Shown piece after piece: positions 42,346 through 54,877 of a DNA stretch of 64,000 bases. A program made the position numbers and the translations under genes. Under the pieces are notes generated by a model, which saw only the letters and a program-made list of their open reading frames with translations, was not told the DNA's origin and ran no database searches. The DNA is from Lasiodiplodia sp. COLG20 (taxonomy: Eukaryota > Ascomycota > Dothideomycetes > Botryosphaeriales > Botryosphaeriaceae). The stretch spans positions 4,402,001-4,466,000 of the forward strand of contig VNWV01000002.1 in assembly GCA_009801085.1 (NCBI GenBank). Reading direction: 5' to 3'. Within the stretch, counting starts at the first letter, position 1; each line of letters opens with the position of its first letter.

Positions 42346-44805
42346 TCCGCGTAGCCGCGGAGCACCGTTGAGGCGGGAACAAGTACCGCGGAAACTGGTA
42401 TCGAAGCGCGGCAAAAGACCAGTGAAGTGGAGAAGGAGGGAGAGAGGGAGAGAGTTGTATTGGCGACGAAAGATCAAAGCAAAGTGTCGTGCCTACCGTA
42501 CTTCTGCGGCCGAGCGCCGGGGGAAGTCGCGCGGTAGAAGGCAGGCGCGATACACTCGCCGCCTGCGCCTGCCCATCTATGATCGCAGGATATTCAAGCC
42601 GAAGCGCGCGAAATATAGAGTGATATCTGGGCCCGACACGTTCTGCTACGGGCTGAAGGGCCGCAAAGTCTTTACACTCTGTCCGAACTAGCCGCGCTGA
42701 CACGCCATGTCGCGATCTAAAGTGTCCTAGACTGTATGGGTTTCTCTAGGCTGTGCTGTCTCATCTGTGGTGTCAGGACGCAGCGATGGCGAAATTTTAG
42801 ACCATGGGGCTTAAAATTCGTAAAGCATAAGTATGCGACACTCTGGCTAGACTGCGGCCGAGCAAAAGAACCGCAGAGAATATCCGGTCAGAAAGCCAGA
42901 CGTGGAGCGTGGTTAGTGCCGGCACTCAGGCCATAGGTAGAAAAGCAACGGCTGAGAGGCGGTTGCATGCCGCTTTGGAGTCGACTTGGAAGGGAAGATA
43001 ACTTAGATAGGTACATGTGGAGTGGTCGAGACTGCGGAGAAAAGCCACCAGCTGTATCGTATGAATTTGTTTTCTCGGCGAGATGCAGCAGGCGCAAACG
43101 CCTGGAACTGGATTGGGCAGCGTGGCAATGTCAGCACGAGCGAAAAATCCCCGCACGCGGTCAGCATGTATATTGTGGCGATGGTGTAGAGTCGAGGCCT
43201 TTGACTTGTCACGTTGTGCAGGAGGTCGGCGCGAGACGAGAACCGGCAGACTGGGAGACTAAGGTTGACGGGCAGCTGCGAAGTGTTCCTGGCAAGCACG
43301 CGGAGAAAACGATGCATCCCTCCCCACTCCTCACAATCAAGTTCCAAGGGCTTCCGTGCGTCAGGCCCTCCGCAGTGCGTAAGAGGACACCTGCAATAAC
43401 GACGCCGCTGGTGGGCTAGAGCAAAACCAGCAACCCGGAACGGCCGCATAGCCTGCTGGGGGTAATCCGTGAAAGTTTTGCCGTGCTCCACTCATCCCCA
43501 CGCCGCAACCCCGTGGGCAACCGCGCAACTCCAGAGACAAGACCCACACTCGGACATCGCCGCTGTCAGCAATAATGGCGGCCGGACCGGTCATGGACAG
43601 CCTGCAGCCGTCATGCACCGGGCCCGTCAGCTCTGCCTCGGCGCAGCTGTGTGGCTTTGGGCTTAGCGGCGCCGCTGTTCCACCGCCAAGCGCGGCGCCG
43701 ACAGCAACAGTCGATGATAACGCTGCACGAGTCGGCCTCGAGGTGCGTGAGTCGTGCGGAGGCTCAGTTGCACGTCATTCGTACAGCCAAACCCATGCGC
43801 GTGGCTCTGTGCTTGTCCCCTTGGCCCCAAGACGCCTTGTCCCGTTGCTTGTCGCAGCCCCCAAGACGCCCAAGACCGAGAAGCATGCCCAAGAAAAGTC
43901 TTGTGTACGACTGCCGATCCTCGCCGCCACAATCCAAACTCTCAGCCGCACTTGCAGCAGCTAGCACGCCGACACAGTCACGGTCTGGCGCAAACGGCGG
44001 GAACGCGGCAGGGCGTTTGGGGCGCTGTGCAACCCGCCGCCACACGCGGCGACGCAGGCCAGGAGCGCGGCCGAAGGGAGTGAAGAGTGCTACCTCGTGC
44101 GGCTCATGAGAACATGCAGCGGAGAGAGCCCTGGCCCGAGGCGTCCCAGCCGTCGTCTGGTTGGTGCAGCGCCGTGGAGGCTTGACCGGACGTGTGATCG
44201 GCCTGCGGGGCCCCGGCCGCGCTACGGCAGCTTCAGGTCTAGGTATGGCCAAGGGTAGGGATGATGAACTCTCGACACTGTAAGAGGCGGTCTTGTTTCA
44301 ATTGGTGGTTAACGCCGCTTGCCCTCTCCCGTGTGCCCTCGCCCTTTGCCCTTGATCCTACGGGCCAGGGCCCAGTCCGCATGTGGCCAATCCGGACGTC
44401 AATCACTTGAGACTCCCAAGGCCCAAGCTGCCAGCTCCCGGCCATACGCACCAGATTTGCCGTAACGCACGCTCCGCTCCGGGTTAGACGGCGGCCATTC
44501 TCGTTGCAATCCTTGCGATAAGCCATTCCCGTGCTATGTAACCATGCCCATGTCCTGTGTCGTGCGACGACTATATATGTCATGCTCGCCGGCACGCCGC
44601 AGTCAAACCAGCCGTCCCTTTTCTTTCGTGATCTCCGGGCTGACAAAGGAGAACTGTCTCTTTGCTCACGCGCGCCTGCCTTTCGCGGAGCAAGTGTCGT
44701 TTGGGACATATCGTGAGCACACTCCATTGTCGGGCCCAACCTCAACAACTCGACACACCGTACCTGGTACTGTTCACCGAAGCCACTTCACACCAGTCGC
44801 CCACC
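42346..44805. other. intergenic region
   Basis: About 2.46 kb between the broken zinc-ribbon gene and the sugar-porter gene. Open frames up to 169 codons overlap on both strands and show no domain. A TATATAT at 44572-44578 lies about 230 bp before the transporter start. The rest is unexplained. Confidence 0.5.
44572..44578 (+). promoter_or_regulatory. putative TATA box
   Basis: TATATAT about 230 bp upstream of the start codon at 44806. Possible if the leader is about 200 nt. Confidence 0.3.
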
Positions 44806-46986
44806 ATGTCGGACATCGACAACAAGGTCAACGTCGAGAAGTCGGCCACCGAGCACATCGACGCCGCTGAGAAGGCTACCGACCACATCAACCTCAACAA
44901 CAATGTTGAAGCCAAGTCAGTTGCAGATAACTATCTTTATGAAGTGACGTTGCTGACGTACCTGTACGAAGGATCAAGAACCCGCTTGCCGGTATCCCCA
45001 AAGAGACGCTTTTCTACCAAGTCGAAGAATTTGCCAAAGAACATGACATGACCGACAAGCTCGATCTGCTGCAACGCGGCGCGCTCGTGGCCCAGGACCC
45101 GGCCGAATTCGAGTCGGTCGAGGGCATGACTTCGGAAGAGCTTGATGCTCTCCGTAACGAGGTCACGCATAAGTGGCGCCAACCGAAGGCACTATACTTC
45201 ACCGTCATCCTCTGCTCCATCGGCGCAGCTGTTCAAGGCTGGGACCAGACCGGCTCCAACGGCGCCAACCTTTCGTTCCCGCAAGCCTTTGGCATTTCTG
45301 ATGCCGAGTACCTGGATGACGCTGAGACTATTCCCAACCCCGACTACTCTACCAACCTCTGGCTGGTCGGTATCATCAATGCCGCCCCATACCTGGCGTC
45401 TGCATTCTTGGGCTGCTGGATGAGTGACCCACTCAACAACTACGTTGGTCGTCGTGGCACCATCTTCTTCTCGGCTGTCTTCTGTCTGTTCTCGGTCATT
45501 GGCTCCGCCGTCTCCCAGACCTGGCCTCAACTATTCGTCACTCGTCTGCTCCTCGGTATTGGTATGGGTTCCAAGGCCTCGACCGTCCCAATCTACGCTG
45601 CCGAGAATGTCCCCGCTGCCATTCGTGGCGGTCTCGTCATGTCCTGGCAGATGTGGACGGCGTTCGGTATCTTCCTCGGCTTCTGCGCGAACCTGGCTGT
45701 CTACAATACTGGCGACATTGCCTGGCGTCTGCAGCTGGGCAGTGCCTTCATTCCCGCCGTCCCGCTCGTGATTGGCATCTACTTTTGCCCCGAGTCTCCT
45801 CGCTGGCTGATGAAGAAGGGACGCTACGCCAAAGCGTATAGAAGCCTGTGCCGCCTGCGTAACACGCCTCTCCAGGCTGCCCGCGACCTCTACTATGTGC
45901 ATGCCCAGCTGTCCATCGAGTCCGAGATCATTGGCAAGTCCAACTACGTCACACGCTTCATTGAGCTGTTCACCATCCCGCGTGTTCGCCGTGCCACACT
46001 CGCCTCATTTGTGGTCATGTTGGCCCAGCAAATGTGCGGTATCAACATCATCGCGTTCTATTCGTCCACCGTCTTCAAGGCTGCCGGTGCCAGCAGACTT
46101 GAAGCGCTCCTCGCCTCCTGGGGTTTTGGCCTCGTAAACTTCGTTTTTGCGTTTCCCGCGCTCTGGACTATTGACACCTTTGGCCGGCGTAATCTTCTGC
46201 TGTTCACCTTCCCGCAGATGGCGTGGACGCTTCTCGCAGCCGGCCTGTGCTACCTGATTCCGGAGAGCAGTCCAGCGCATCTAGGCCTTGTGGCAATGTT
46301 TATCTTTATTTTTGCGGCCTTCTACTCACCTGGAGAAGGCCCGGTGCCGTTCACTTACTCTGCGGAAGTCTTCCCCCTATCCCATCGCGAGGTGGGCATG
46401 TCTTGGTGAGTTTTTGCCCCTTTTGCCCGCCCGTCGCCACAAGGCATTGTTTTTGACAGGCATTCCACTGGGAATGCTTCGTCATGAGTCCAGTAGCCTG
46501 CGTGGATTGCCCAGAGTTGTTACCATGATTGCTACCAGCCAGTCGTCTTTTCCAGATTGGGATTAGCGCGTCTCGCTTAGCAATGGCACATCACTACCAC
46601 CCACCTCGTCCACCATGACTAACCTGCTTTCCAGGGCCGTCGCAACCTGCCTCTTCTGGGCCGCCATTCTCTCCATCACCTTCCCGCGCATGCTCGCTGT
46701 CATGACCGTCACCGGCGCCTTCGGCTTCTACGCCGGCCTCAACGTCACCGCGCTCGTCATGATCTTCCTGTGGGTGCCCGAGACCAAGCAACGCACCCTC
46801 GAAGAACTTGATTACGTCTTTGCAGTTAAAACGAGGAAGCACATGAGCTACCAGATGACCAAGGCTCTGCCTTACTTCATCAAGCGCTGGGTCATGTTCC
46901 AGAAGGACGCCAAGCTCGAGCCCTTGTACAAGTTCGACGAGCATCTGGCCAGCGACCAGGCGAGGAGCAAGAGCGTGAGCAACTAG
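44806..46986 (+). CDS. MFS sugar-porter family transporter
   Basis: A plasma-membrane sugar, polyol or inositol proton symporter; the exact substrate is not readable. Exons 44806-44915, 44972-46405 and 46635-46986 give 631 aa. Intron 1 joins NNNVEA to [14 protein letters not shown]. Intron 2 (229 nt, unusually long for this window) splits the Trp codon of [14 protein letters not shown]. Twelve membrane segments are expected, with sugar-porter signatures: [32 protein letters not shown] (end of the first half), [37 protein letters not shown] and [15 protein letters not shown]. The roughly 110-residue cytoplasmic N-terminus ([12 protein letters not shown]...[14 protein letters not shown]) is typical of a fungal subgroup often annotated as polyol or myo-inositol transporters. 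No neighbouring catabolic gene points to a substrate. Confidence 0.93.
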
Positions 46987-48403
46987 AAAGAAGCGAGGTT
47001 GTCTTAATGTGTAGACGTGTTTTCGGGTTCATCGGTGGAACATGGGGGCATATCCGCATCCGCAGACGGCAGACGTCTCCTCCTGTGTGGATCAGAGATG
47101 GAGAAGACGGACTGTCGTTCATAATAGGAAGGACGTCCGCAATGACTTAATGAGCATATACCAGCGCCCGGCCCCTTAGCGGCCAGACGCACAGGAAATG
47201 GGAACGATTAGGGTTAGGGAACTCTAGCTTATTATCAATGAGCACGGTCTTTTTCAATGAGCCCTAGATTCCCGAATATATTGAACAACCAACGCATGCC
47301 AAGGCTACCATTGTACCAAGTACATTGCGCTCTGGGTAAATAACTATCAACATGAGAACAGCCCGCAAAGCATTGCTATGACGGACAAAGCAGAGGTGAA
47401 CCGGATAGGTGTCGGTTAAGGCATGAGTTCAATTGGTCAAGTAAGTAGTCCCTTTCTTTTCACAGGGGAAAAAAACGATCGAGTAAAGCCAGTAAACTTA
47501 ATGGACAACCCTTGACACAATATTCTATCGTGCAAAAGGTAGCAGGGTAGGCAACATTGATCATCCATTTAACCGAAAACATCAATTTTAAAAAGGCGGC
47601 ACTACTCTGGAGGAAGCCGTGGCTAAGCACTTTCGCATGGTCACAATGGTCTTATTCAGGCATGTACCCCTGAAACCTCAAGCCACAAGCACTCTCTTAC
47701 GGAAAACAGGATCTTACTATAGCCGCGGCGCGTTTCAACGTTCATCGAGACGAATTTGCATGGTAGCGACGGACGAACGAACGCTACAAGAAAGCAGGGG
47801 GCGCCATATCTCCTTTTGGCTAGGCAAGCACGAGCTCCAAGCCACATTTTAAGCTTTTCCAGAACCTCCGCTAGAAAAAATGGCCGTGTCGGAAGAGCTG
47901 ACTCGAGTGCCGTGAAGGGAGGCAAGAGATTAGAGGCAGCGACACCTCCTGATCAAAGAAGAGCGATAGACTTCGACGCGTATCTCAGAGACGCTAGTTT
48001 TATGGGGCCAGAGCGAAGCAGAGATGACTAGCGCTCAGTCATCATTTGATATATTGGAGAACTCGTATCCAACGCCTTCCGCAAAATATCCTAGACGTTG
48101 CTCGGACCTGGTAGGAAGTCTCCTCCAACTGACCAACCTGTAGTAGTGCCGGAGGCTTATGCTCAATTTCCAGAGACCGCACGCGATTGGGGGCCCAGAA
48201 AGTACAAAATGACTCGTGGTCTGTCAGCTCAACCGTCAATCCACGCCGCATATGCTCATCAGGTGCTTGTGCGCTTCGTGCTCGGACCCTATATCAAGTC
48301 CTAACGCCCCGTTCTTCCTTCTAGAATGTCCAATATGCTTGCAGATCTCCTCAGCATGCTGTTACCCTAACCCAATCGGCACCTCCGTCATACCGGGAAT
48401 ACA
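46987..48403. other. convergent intergenic region
   Basis: About 1.4 kb between the transporter and aim7 3' ends. It contains TTAGGGTTAGGG at 47208-47219 and AT-rich DNA from about 47220 to 47600. No gene is recognised. Confidence 0.5.
47208..47219 (+). repeat. two-unit interstitial telomere-type repeat
   Basis: TTAGGGTTAGGG, the canonical fungal telomere unit twice in a row, inside a chromosome arm. It may be chance, a scar of repair, or a Tbf1-type binding site. Confidence 0.6.
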
Positions 48404-49126
48404 TCACGCGTCGCTCTGGAGCTGCCCCTCGATACTTTCGAGCTCTTCGGCATCCGAGATCTCAATGATACGGTTCACCTCCGCAGTGTTGCGCATCAGC
48501 TCCTTGGCGCTGGCATAGAGCATCTTCAACTCGGCGTTGCAGGTTGTGGGCAGGTGATAGATCATAACGTAAGGCACGGATAGACGACCAGACGCCTAAA
48601 ATTGGACGACGTTGCGTCAGTTGCAAAGTCCGTGACCGGCTGGTCCATATCGATAAGACGTGCGATAAGAGCGGGGAGGCTTACGAGGGTCATGGGATAG
48701 CTGAGCAGCACGAAGCGGGGCGTGTTGTCGGGCAGCTCATCGGCAATGTCTTGCAGATTCTTGTAGACCTCATCGTCGGACTGGTGGATCTCGAGCGTCT
48801 TCTTGTCGATCTGGTCTGCGTGCGGGAGAGCAAAGTTCCATGTCTCAGCGAGGGTCGTCGTGCGCCGCGGTGGGGCAGCAGGGGCTTAGAATAGGAGAGG
48901 AGGGAGCAGGAGCTCGCGGGCTCAGGAGAACGGCGAAGCTTGCGTACAGATGACAGCCTGAGGGTCCCTCGCGCGCGAAGTGCCGAGGCGGAACTTGCGC
49001 AGCTTTTCCTTGGTCTCGGGCGAAAAGGTGAAGAGGCGAGCTTCGGAGGCCTGTTGGGGAACGGCGCGCAGTGTAAGCGAGATCAGTGCCGCATGGACAA
49101 GGTGATCGTGATATGCCACTGACCAT
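48404..49126 (-). CDS. aim7: Aim7/glia maturation factor (GMF), ADF-homology protein
   Basis: GMF proteins bind Arp2/3 and promote debranching of actin networks at endocytic patches. Exons 49126-49124 (ATG only), 49050-48948, 48815-48685 and 48595-48404 give 142 aa, the normal family length. Junctions: M to ASEARLFTFSPETKEK, AVI to YQIDKKTLEIHQ, and SYPMTL to ASGRLSVPYVMIYHLP. The whole protein is one ADF-homology domain, with the conserved start FTFSPETKEKLRKFRLGTSR, the core PRFVLLSYPMTL, and the C-terminal helix MLYASAKELMRNTAEVNRII. The first exon contributes only the initiator Met (donor GTCAGT directly after ATG), which is tiny but needed to obtain the family's N-terminus. Confidence 0.94.
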
Positions 49127-49402
49127 GGTGGTGCCTATTTCTGGCGGAACAAGCCTTGGGCGGAAAGGGGGAAGCTGGGGGTGGTGCGGTAGGGCTGGCG
49201 CTGACGTCGGGGAAGAGATCAAGCCTCGAGGGTGAGCTTGGTGGTGACGCGCTCGGAGGGGGATGCGGGGCGGCCCACAGCCTGACTCGCCCGGGCGCCC
49301 GCCGGCGCGTGGACGTACTGCAGTATCGCGCGTGGTCATCGAGTGCCCCAACCTGCCGCCGCCGCATTCCGCAAGACGTCGCCCGTCGCACTACACAAAT
49401 CG

Positions 49403-50516
49403 ATGTTCGGACGCTTGAACCAGCTTGCGCGACACCTCACCCGCCCGCTCCCCAACTACGCGCACCGCGCTGCAGCTCCGAAGACCGGCCTTGCGAGCCC
49501 GATACAGACGTCACCAGCCATGGCTACAACGAACGCGCAGGGCAAGAGCATGATCCACACGGCGGCGTGCCTGATCATTGGAGACGAGGTGCTGGGCGGC
49601 AAGGTGAGCATCTGCCTGCACTGGGCGTCCACTGAGCGCTGCTGAATTGACGCTGTGCAGACGGTCGACACCAATTCGGCCTACTTTGCCAAATACTGCT
49701 TCAAGCTGGGCATCGCCCTCAAGCGCATCGAGGTAATCGCCGATGACGAGGACGAAATCATCGAGGCTGCGCGGCGCATGTCCCAGAACTACGACTTCGT
49801 GGTTACCTCTGGCGGCATAGGTCCAACGTACGTGGTGCGGAAGCGGACATGGTGCTCGTGGGAGGCTGACGGCTTACAGGCACGACGACATCACCTACCA
49901 ATCGATAGCAAAGGCCTTCGGGCTCCCGCTGGTGCTGCATGACGGAGCGTTCGAGCGCATGAAACGGCTGTCGAAGCCGCATCCCTCGCAGCCAAACTTC
50001 AGCTGGGACGTGCCGTCGCCGGCGCTTACGGCGAAGAAGCGCATGGTGGAGCTACCCATCGACGAGAGCAAGGACTTGGACGACCAGGTGGTGTTTGTGG
50101 ACGACTCGCTGTGGGTGCCCATCAGCGTGGTCAATGGAAACATCCACATCCTGCCGGGCGTCCCAAGACTGTTTGAAAAACTACTCGAGTCGCTGAAGCC
50201 GCATCTGCTGCCGCGGCTGACGGACCCGGAAGGCAAGGGCGTGTACAGGATCATCATCTCCACGCCAATGGCGGAGAGCGCAGTCGCGCCGTTTCTGACG
50301 GAGCTGGCGCAGCGAGTGGAGCCGAGGGGCGTTAAGGTCGGCTCTTATCCCCGGTGGGGCAAGGCGCACAACTCGGTGACGCTCGTGGGACGCGACCTGG
50401 CGTACATGGACAGCCTGGTGCCCGAGATCGAGAGAGAGGTGCAGGGCAAGCGCGTGTCGGTCGAGGGCGAGGACGACGGGCCGGACGGCGAGCCGATCAG
50501 GCCGGCAGGCAGCTAG
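49403..50516 (+). CDS. molybdopterin-binding (MoCF/CinA-type) domain protein
   Basis: Contains the MoaB/Mog-like fold also found in CinA and in the N-terminal domain of animal FAD synthase, which has a hydrolase rather than molybdopterin role. The function in fungi is not settled. Exons 49403-49603, 49661-49827 and 49880-50516 give 334 aa. Splices join TAACLIIGDEVLGGK to TVDTNSAYFAKYC and GGIGPT to HDDITYQSIAKAFG, restoring the core IIGDEVL-G, D-TNS-YFAK, VVTSGGIGPTHDD and the later INGNIHILPGVP-like motif (VVNGNIHILPGVPRLFEKLL). The first 30 residues (MFGRLNQLARHLTRPLPNYA) are basic and amphipathic, suggesting a mitochondrial presequence. An upstream in-frame ATG at 49343 is possible but less convincing. 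Confidence 0.9.
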
Positions 50517-51624
50517 AGGGGTGCGATGATGAACATATGATTACGAATGGATTTCTGGCGCCGTAAGGCTGCTTCTAGGAGAATTGCCATTTGTTCGAGA
50601 AGGTATGACAGGGCGCCACGCACGACCCCGGGCGGCGCAGCGCCAAGCGACAGGCGTGCCAGCCCAGCACCGCTCGTCTCGCGCGCCCCGTGCGAATGGG
50701 AAGACGGCGGAGGAGCGAAGGTTGGTCGCGGAGGTTGCAGCGCGGGTCGACGAGAGCGGCGGGCATTAGGTAACGCAGCGCGGAGGTTTGGATCTCAGCG
50801 CCAACGAGGATGGCCCTGGGCGTGATGCATACTGCAGCGTCGCGCGCATGCAGATGGCCCAACGTGACCTGCACAACGCGCGCTTGGCCGACATCTGCCA
50901 GCAGTGCGGAGCCAGCGGCGCGAACCGGGCGGGCGGACTTAGCGGCATGCGAGCGCGCAGCAGCAATGGCCGAACGTCGATGCGCCTAGCGCTGGCAGGC
51001 CGCTGTGGGTGCGTGGACATGCCTGGCGGAGAGATTGCTTTTCCCGCGTGGCGGGCTGGCGCGAGGCGTGCGCAGGCGAGGGCCGCCGGGCATGGGCGCT
51101 GGCAGCAGGCAATGGGCGGTGGGCGCGCGTGGGCTGCAGTGGGCGGCGCTGCGCTGCGCTGCCACGCCCACTGCCACCGCTGCGCGCTGCGGACGGCGGG
51201 CGGTTACGTGCCTGCGAGGCGCGCCGTGCCTGAACCCCGGCGCTGAGGGGTGGTGTCTCTTATCGAATTGGAGCGCAGCTTGCCGAGTCGTAGGGAAAAG
51301 CGAGCACTGGGCTGCGGTGTAGGCCCGGGCCATCAATCAGAGAACATCGACAAAGACCCCCCGAGCTCGACCACCTCCCGTCCAACACCACCGCCGCCAT
51401 CCACTCCCTCCCATCACCCTCTCCGTGCTCTCTCAACGCACACCACCACCGCCGCCCAGCGCGACCCCAAGAGTCCCGCCACGTGCCGCAGCAGCGCAAG
51501 CTCCTCGTGTCGCCCTCCTTCCGCTCTTTTGTCTAGCGTTCTCCTCCCCCGAGCCGCTGCCCTTTAGCGAAACAGGCGCCCGGAGTCCGCACCACCGCGT
51601 TCCTCCATCCCCCCACAGCACACG
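50517..51624. other. GC-rich intergenic region and ras leader
   Basis: About 1.1 kb. Positions 50780-51250 are strongly GC-rich and open in several frames, which I take as composition, not coding. The last 300 bp before 51625 is C-rich and probably the leader of the ras gene. Confidence 0.5.
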
Positions 51625-52435
51625 ATGGCCTCCAAGGTGCGCCGCGCCGAGCCCCCCTGACCTGCGAGCGTCCCCAATGGCTGACTCCGACGCAGTTTCT
51701 CAGAGAATACAAGCTGGTGGTGGTCGGCGGCGGAGGCGTGGGTAAATCCTGCCTGACCATCCAGCTGATCCAGAGCCACTTCGTCGACGAGTACGACCCG
51801 ACCATTGAAGGTGCGTGGGCCCGCGGTGCCGCCCGCCCGCTCTGACTGACGCCCGCCTCGCAGACTCGTACCGCAAGCAGTGCGTCGTTGACGACGAGGT
51901 TGCCCTGCTCGATGTGCTCGATACCGCCGGCCAGGAGGAGTACTCGGCGATGCGCGAGCAGTACATGCGGACCGGCGAGGGTTTCCTGCTCGTCTACTCG
52001 ATAACCTCGCGGCAGTCGTTTGAAGAAATCATGACCTTCCAGCAGCAGATTCTGCGCGTCAAGGACAAGGACTACTTCCCCATCATCGTGGTGGGCAACA
52101 AGTGCGATTTGGAGGCAGAGAGGCAGGTCTCGACACAAGGTTAGTGCCATCTCTTCTCGCCCAAAGGGGGGCCCGAGCGCTGATCGTCACCGCTATCACC
52201 AGAGGGTCAAGACTTGGCAAAGCAATTCGGATGCAAGTTCGTTGAGACGTCGGCCAAATCCCGCATCAACGTCGACAACGCTTTCTACGACCTCGTCAGG
52301 GAGATCAGGAGATACAACAGGGAAATGTCGTCGTACGGCTCAGGCGCCCCTGCCGCTGGTGGCAACGGCCCCTCGGGCAAGATGGAGATGGACGGCGATG
52401 CGGAGAGCAAAGGCTGCTGCTGCACTGTCATGTAA
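51625..52435 (+). CDS. ras1: Ras small GTPase
   Basis: A membrane-bound molecular switch controlling morphogenesis and cAMP/MAPK signalling in fungi. Exons 51625-51636 (12 nt), 51696-51810, 51864-52139 and 52203-52435 give 211 aa. All guanine-nucleotide motifs are present: the P-loop GGGGVGKS (15-22), the effector region YDPTIEDSY, switch [22 protein letters not shown] and ETSAK. A Gly replaces the animal Ala just before the Gly equivalent to human Gly12, which is usual for fungal Ras. The C-terminal hypervariable part is Gly/Ser-rich and ends SKGCCCTVM: a CaaX farnesylation box (CTVM) with two preceding Cys for palmitoylation. There are no odd residues at positions linked to activation. Confidence 0.97.
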
Positions 52436-53794
52436 AAACGGCCCACACGCGAAGCGCCGTCATCGCACCGCGCCGCCAAGTTGGTTTCATTTTGGGGGTC
52501 GAAGAGAGAGAGTCTTGGGACAGGTGAACAATATCCTTTTTGCATTGGCTGCCGCTGGGGAGAATTAATGATGTGGTAGCCGCCACAGGGTCATGCATGC
52601 ATGCGTTTCAAAGCACTACTACCTTTTATTCTATTTTTCTGCCCGGAGCACGGTTGGGAGGAGAAGAGACGAGCGAAAATCCCCTTTTGACAACACTCTT
52701 ATTGGCAGTTTAACTTTTACTTGGTACGGACGGAAGGGATTACGAATGGTTTTTTTTTATCTCCCTTCTCCCCGTCTCTTTTTTTTCTTCACCCGCTTGT
52801 CTCTAATCCTCTTGGGCCTGGCTTCAATGCCAAACTACGGCTTAGCAAGCCCGTTAGTTCTTTTTTTTTTCTTCCACAAGCGGGTTTCTTATGTGGCTCC
52901 TGCTTTTTTTGTCTACCTTTTTCCTGTCTTCCTGGCATGGATGTATCTCACTCTGGGAGGTTCCGCCTCCTGTTCGAGGAGAAAGAGAAAAAGGCATGGG
53001 TCAACGGCCAAACGACAACCAACGGCTGCCAAGTCGCTGCAAGCAGCGTCGAAAGGCGCCATGTCGAGCTGTTGCTCGCTCGCTCACGGAGAAACAAGCA
53101 ACACCGGGCCTGGCTCGGTTCTCTCGATTTGCACGGCTGGGATGACGGTGTTCAGATTTCCTTATTTCTTTTTCCTATTTCCTTGGAACCTTGAAAAAAG
53201 CACGTTGTTCGCCACACACAAGCACAGACGAGTTGCGAGCGTTGTTGTATTCCCCCATCAAAGCATATTCCCTCAAACGCTCGTGTGTGTGGTTTTGGCA
53301 CCCTGTCTCGTCTCTAGTCTGGGGGAGTTTGATGTTGTACCATCTGCGGCCGTCTGATAAGGTGTTTTTTCCTTGTTACTGCTACTCTACTTGCCCGTGT
53401 TCTCGTTGTTACTTAGTGTGTTTTCGGTCGTTACCGCCCAGCCATATCATCAACCGTTATGTTAGACTAGTGCTCAATTGAAGAATCAAGCTCAAAAAGA
53501 CGATTGTCAAGGGTGCCAGCCGTCCCTCGACTGTACTCTGCGCTAATTGCTGCCCCTAGTTGCGCCCTCTTCCTTCGTCGCGCCTCGTCCATCTCCCGTG
53601 ATACTCACATGGTATGTACGGAACTTTCTTTTCTGTCCGTTTGCTTTTTCCCCGGCTTTTGCAACGCTTTTCGGGTCGAGTTGCTTTTTCGGCCATCTTT
53701 CCGAGGCACCTTGCAGGTTTCAACGTCTTGTCTCAGTAGCTGCGAGCTTTTCGCAGCGCGCCTGCTTGCGTCATAGGTTCGTACGACCAACAGC

Positions 53795-53811
53795 TTTTTT
53801 TTTTTTTTTTT
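53795..53811 (+). repeat. homopolymer T17
   Basis: Uninterrupted run of 17 T, the longest homopolymer in the window, within the pyrimidine-rich region downstream of ras. Confidence 0.9.
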
Positions 53812-54869
53812 GCACCCCTTCTCTTCTCCTTTCCCTCCGGTCGAGCAAACGAGCCAGAGGGCGCAAGAAACAAAAAGTGGCGTGGTTGACGGGGGGCAGG
53901 CCCGCGCCCCCTCCCCTTTCGTCACGAGACCTGGCCACAGGGCGCACCCTTCTCCTTCCCTCTCTTCCTTCGGTGGCCGAAACGCGCAACAATCTACGCG
54001 GGGGCAATCATGCTATCCGGTTCTTCGGCTGTTGCCAACGCACTCTCTGCGACTTTCCGGTGACTTGGCACACGGACACATTCAACAGAGGCACACACAC
54101 CGACCCGAGTTTCGCCCAGCGTGGGGGCCCTCTTTTCGGAGGGGGTAGGAGGGGTCCTTCAGGATTCTCTCAAAGCAAGCCGTTGTTTTCTGGTCGGGCA
54201 GGCGAAAGAAAATCATCGTCCTTACAATTTACCTCACCGTTGGACCTCGGCCACTCTTGGTTTTTTGCTTGTTTTCACCTCGCCGCCCCTCCGTTGTGTG
54301 TTGGTCTGTGTCCCCCACTCTTATATTGTTCTGTGGCTTCTTTCGGCCTTCGCGTACGCAACGCTGCGGAGCACCGTGAAGTTCGCTGAAACACACGCCC
54401 AGCCGACCCGCAGGGAACGGCGGATGACGTCTGATAAAACGAAAGGGCAAGGGAAAAGAAGAAGAGAGGGGCGCATTCGCGGGAGCTCTGTGCTTCATGC
54501 CGTTTCAGCCATTTGCGGTTTACGGCGTCGTGGACAACACACACACGATGTTGTTAGCGGCGACGGATATCATCGCGTGCGTTGTTTTTCATGGCAGCCG
54601 ATCGACTTTTGTTCTCCGCCGCCAGGACTACCTTGTCTCGGTCTATTTTTTTTCTCTTTTTTTTTTCTCTCTCTAAATCTCGTGCTGCCCCAAGCCATTC
54701 AGTACCATGTGTGACAGCTGACGTTACGCCAGAGGCGAAATGAACGTTGACGTGGTATGGGCGAAGGTGGCTCCTCTTCCGTGGGTGCGGTTGGCGACAC
54801 TTGTTTCTGCATGGAAACGCCGGGCTGGGCCCTGTAGTGGCTTGAACCGGGGTCGCGGCGTTTGGCGCC

Positions 54870-54877
54870 TGACGTCA
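54870..54877. promoter_or_regulatory. isolated CRE palindrome
   Basis: TGACGTCA inside the longer palindrome CCTGACGTCAGG (54868-54879). No start codon of a recognised gene is close, so its role is unknown. Confidence 0.25.

Noticed and set aside
43003..44109. Open frames of about 150-160 codons on both strands
   Set aside because: They overlap one another, carry no domain and no splice pattern, and their composition follows local GC content.
50788..51246. 152-codon GC-rich open frame
   Set aside because: Ala/Arg-rich in several overlapping frames on both strands, which is a composition effect in a GC-rich promoter.
52593..54714. Several open frames of 150-280 codons
   Set aside because: Phe/Ser/Leu-rich translations of poly-pyrimidine DNA without domains, mutually overlapping.
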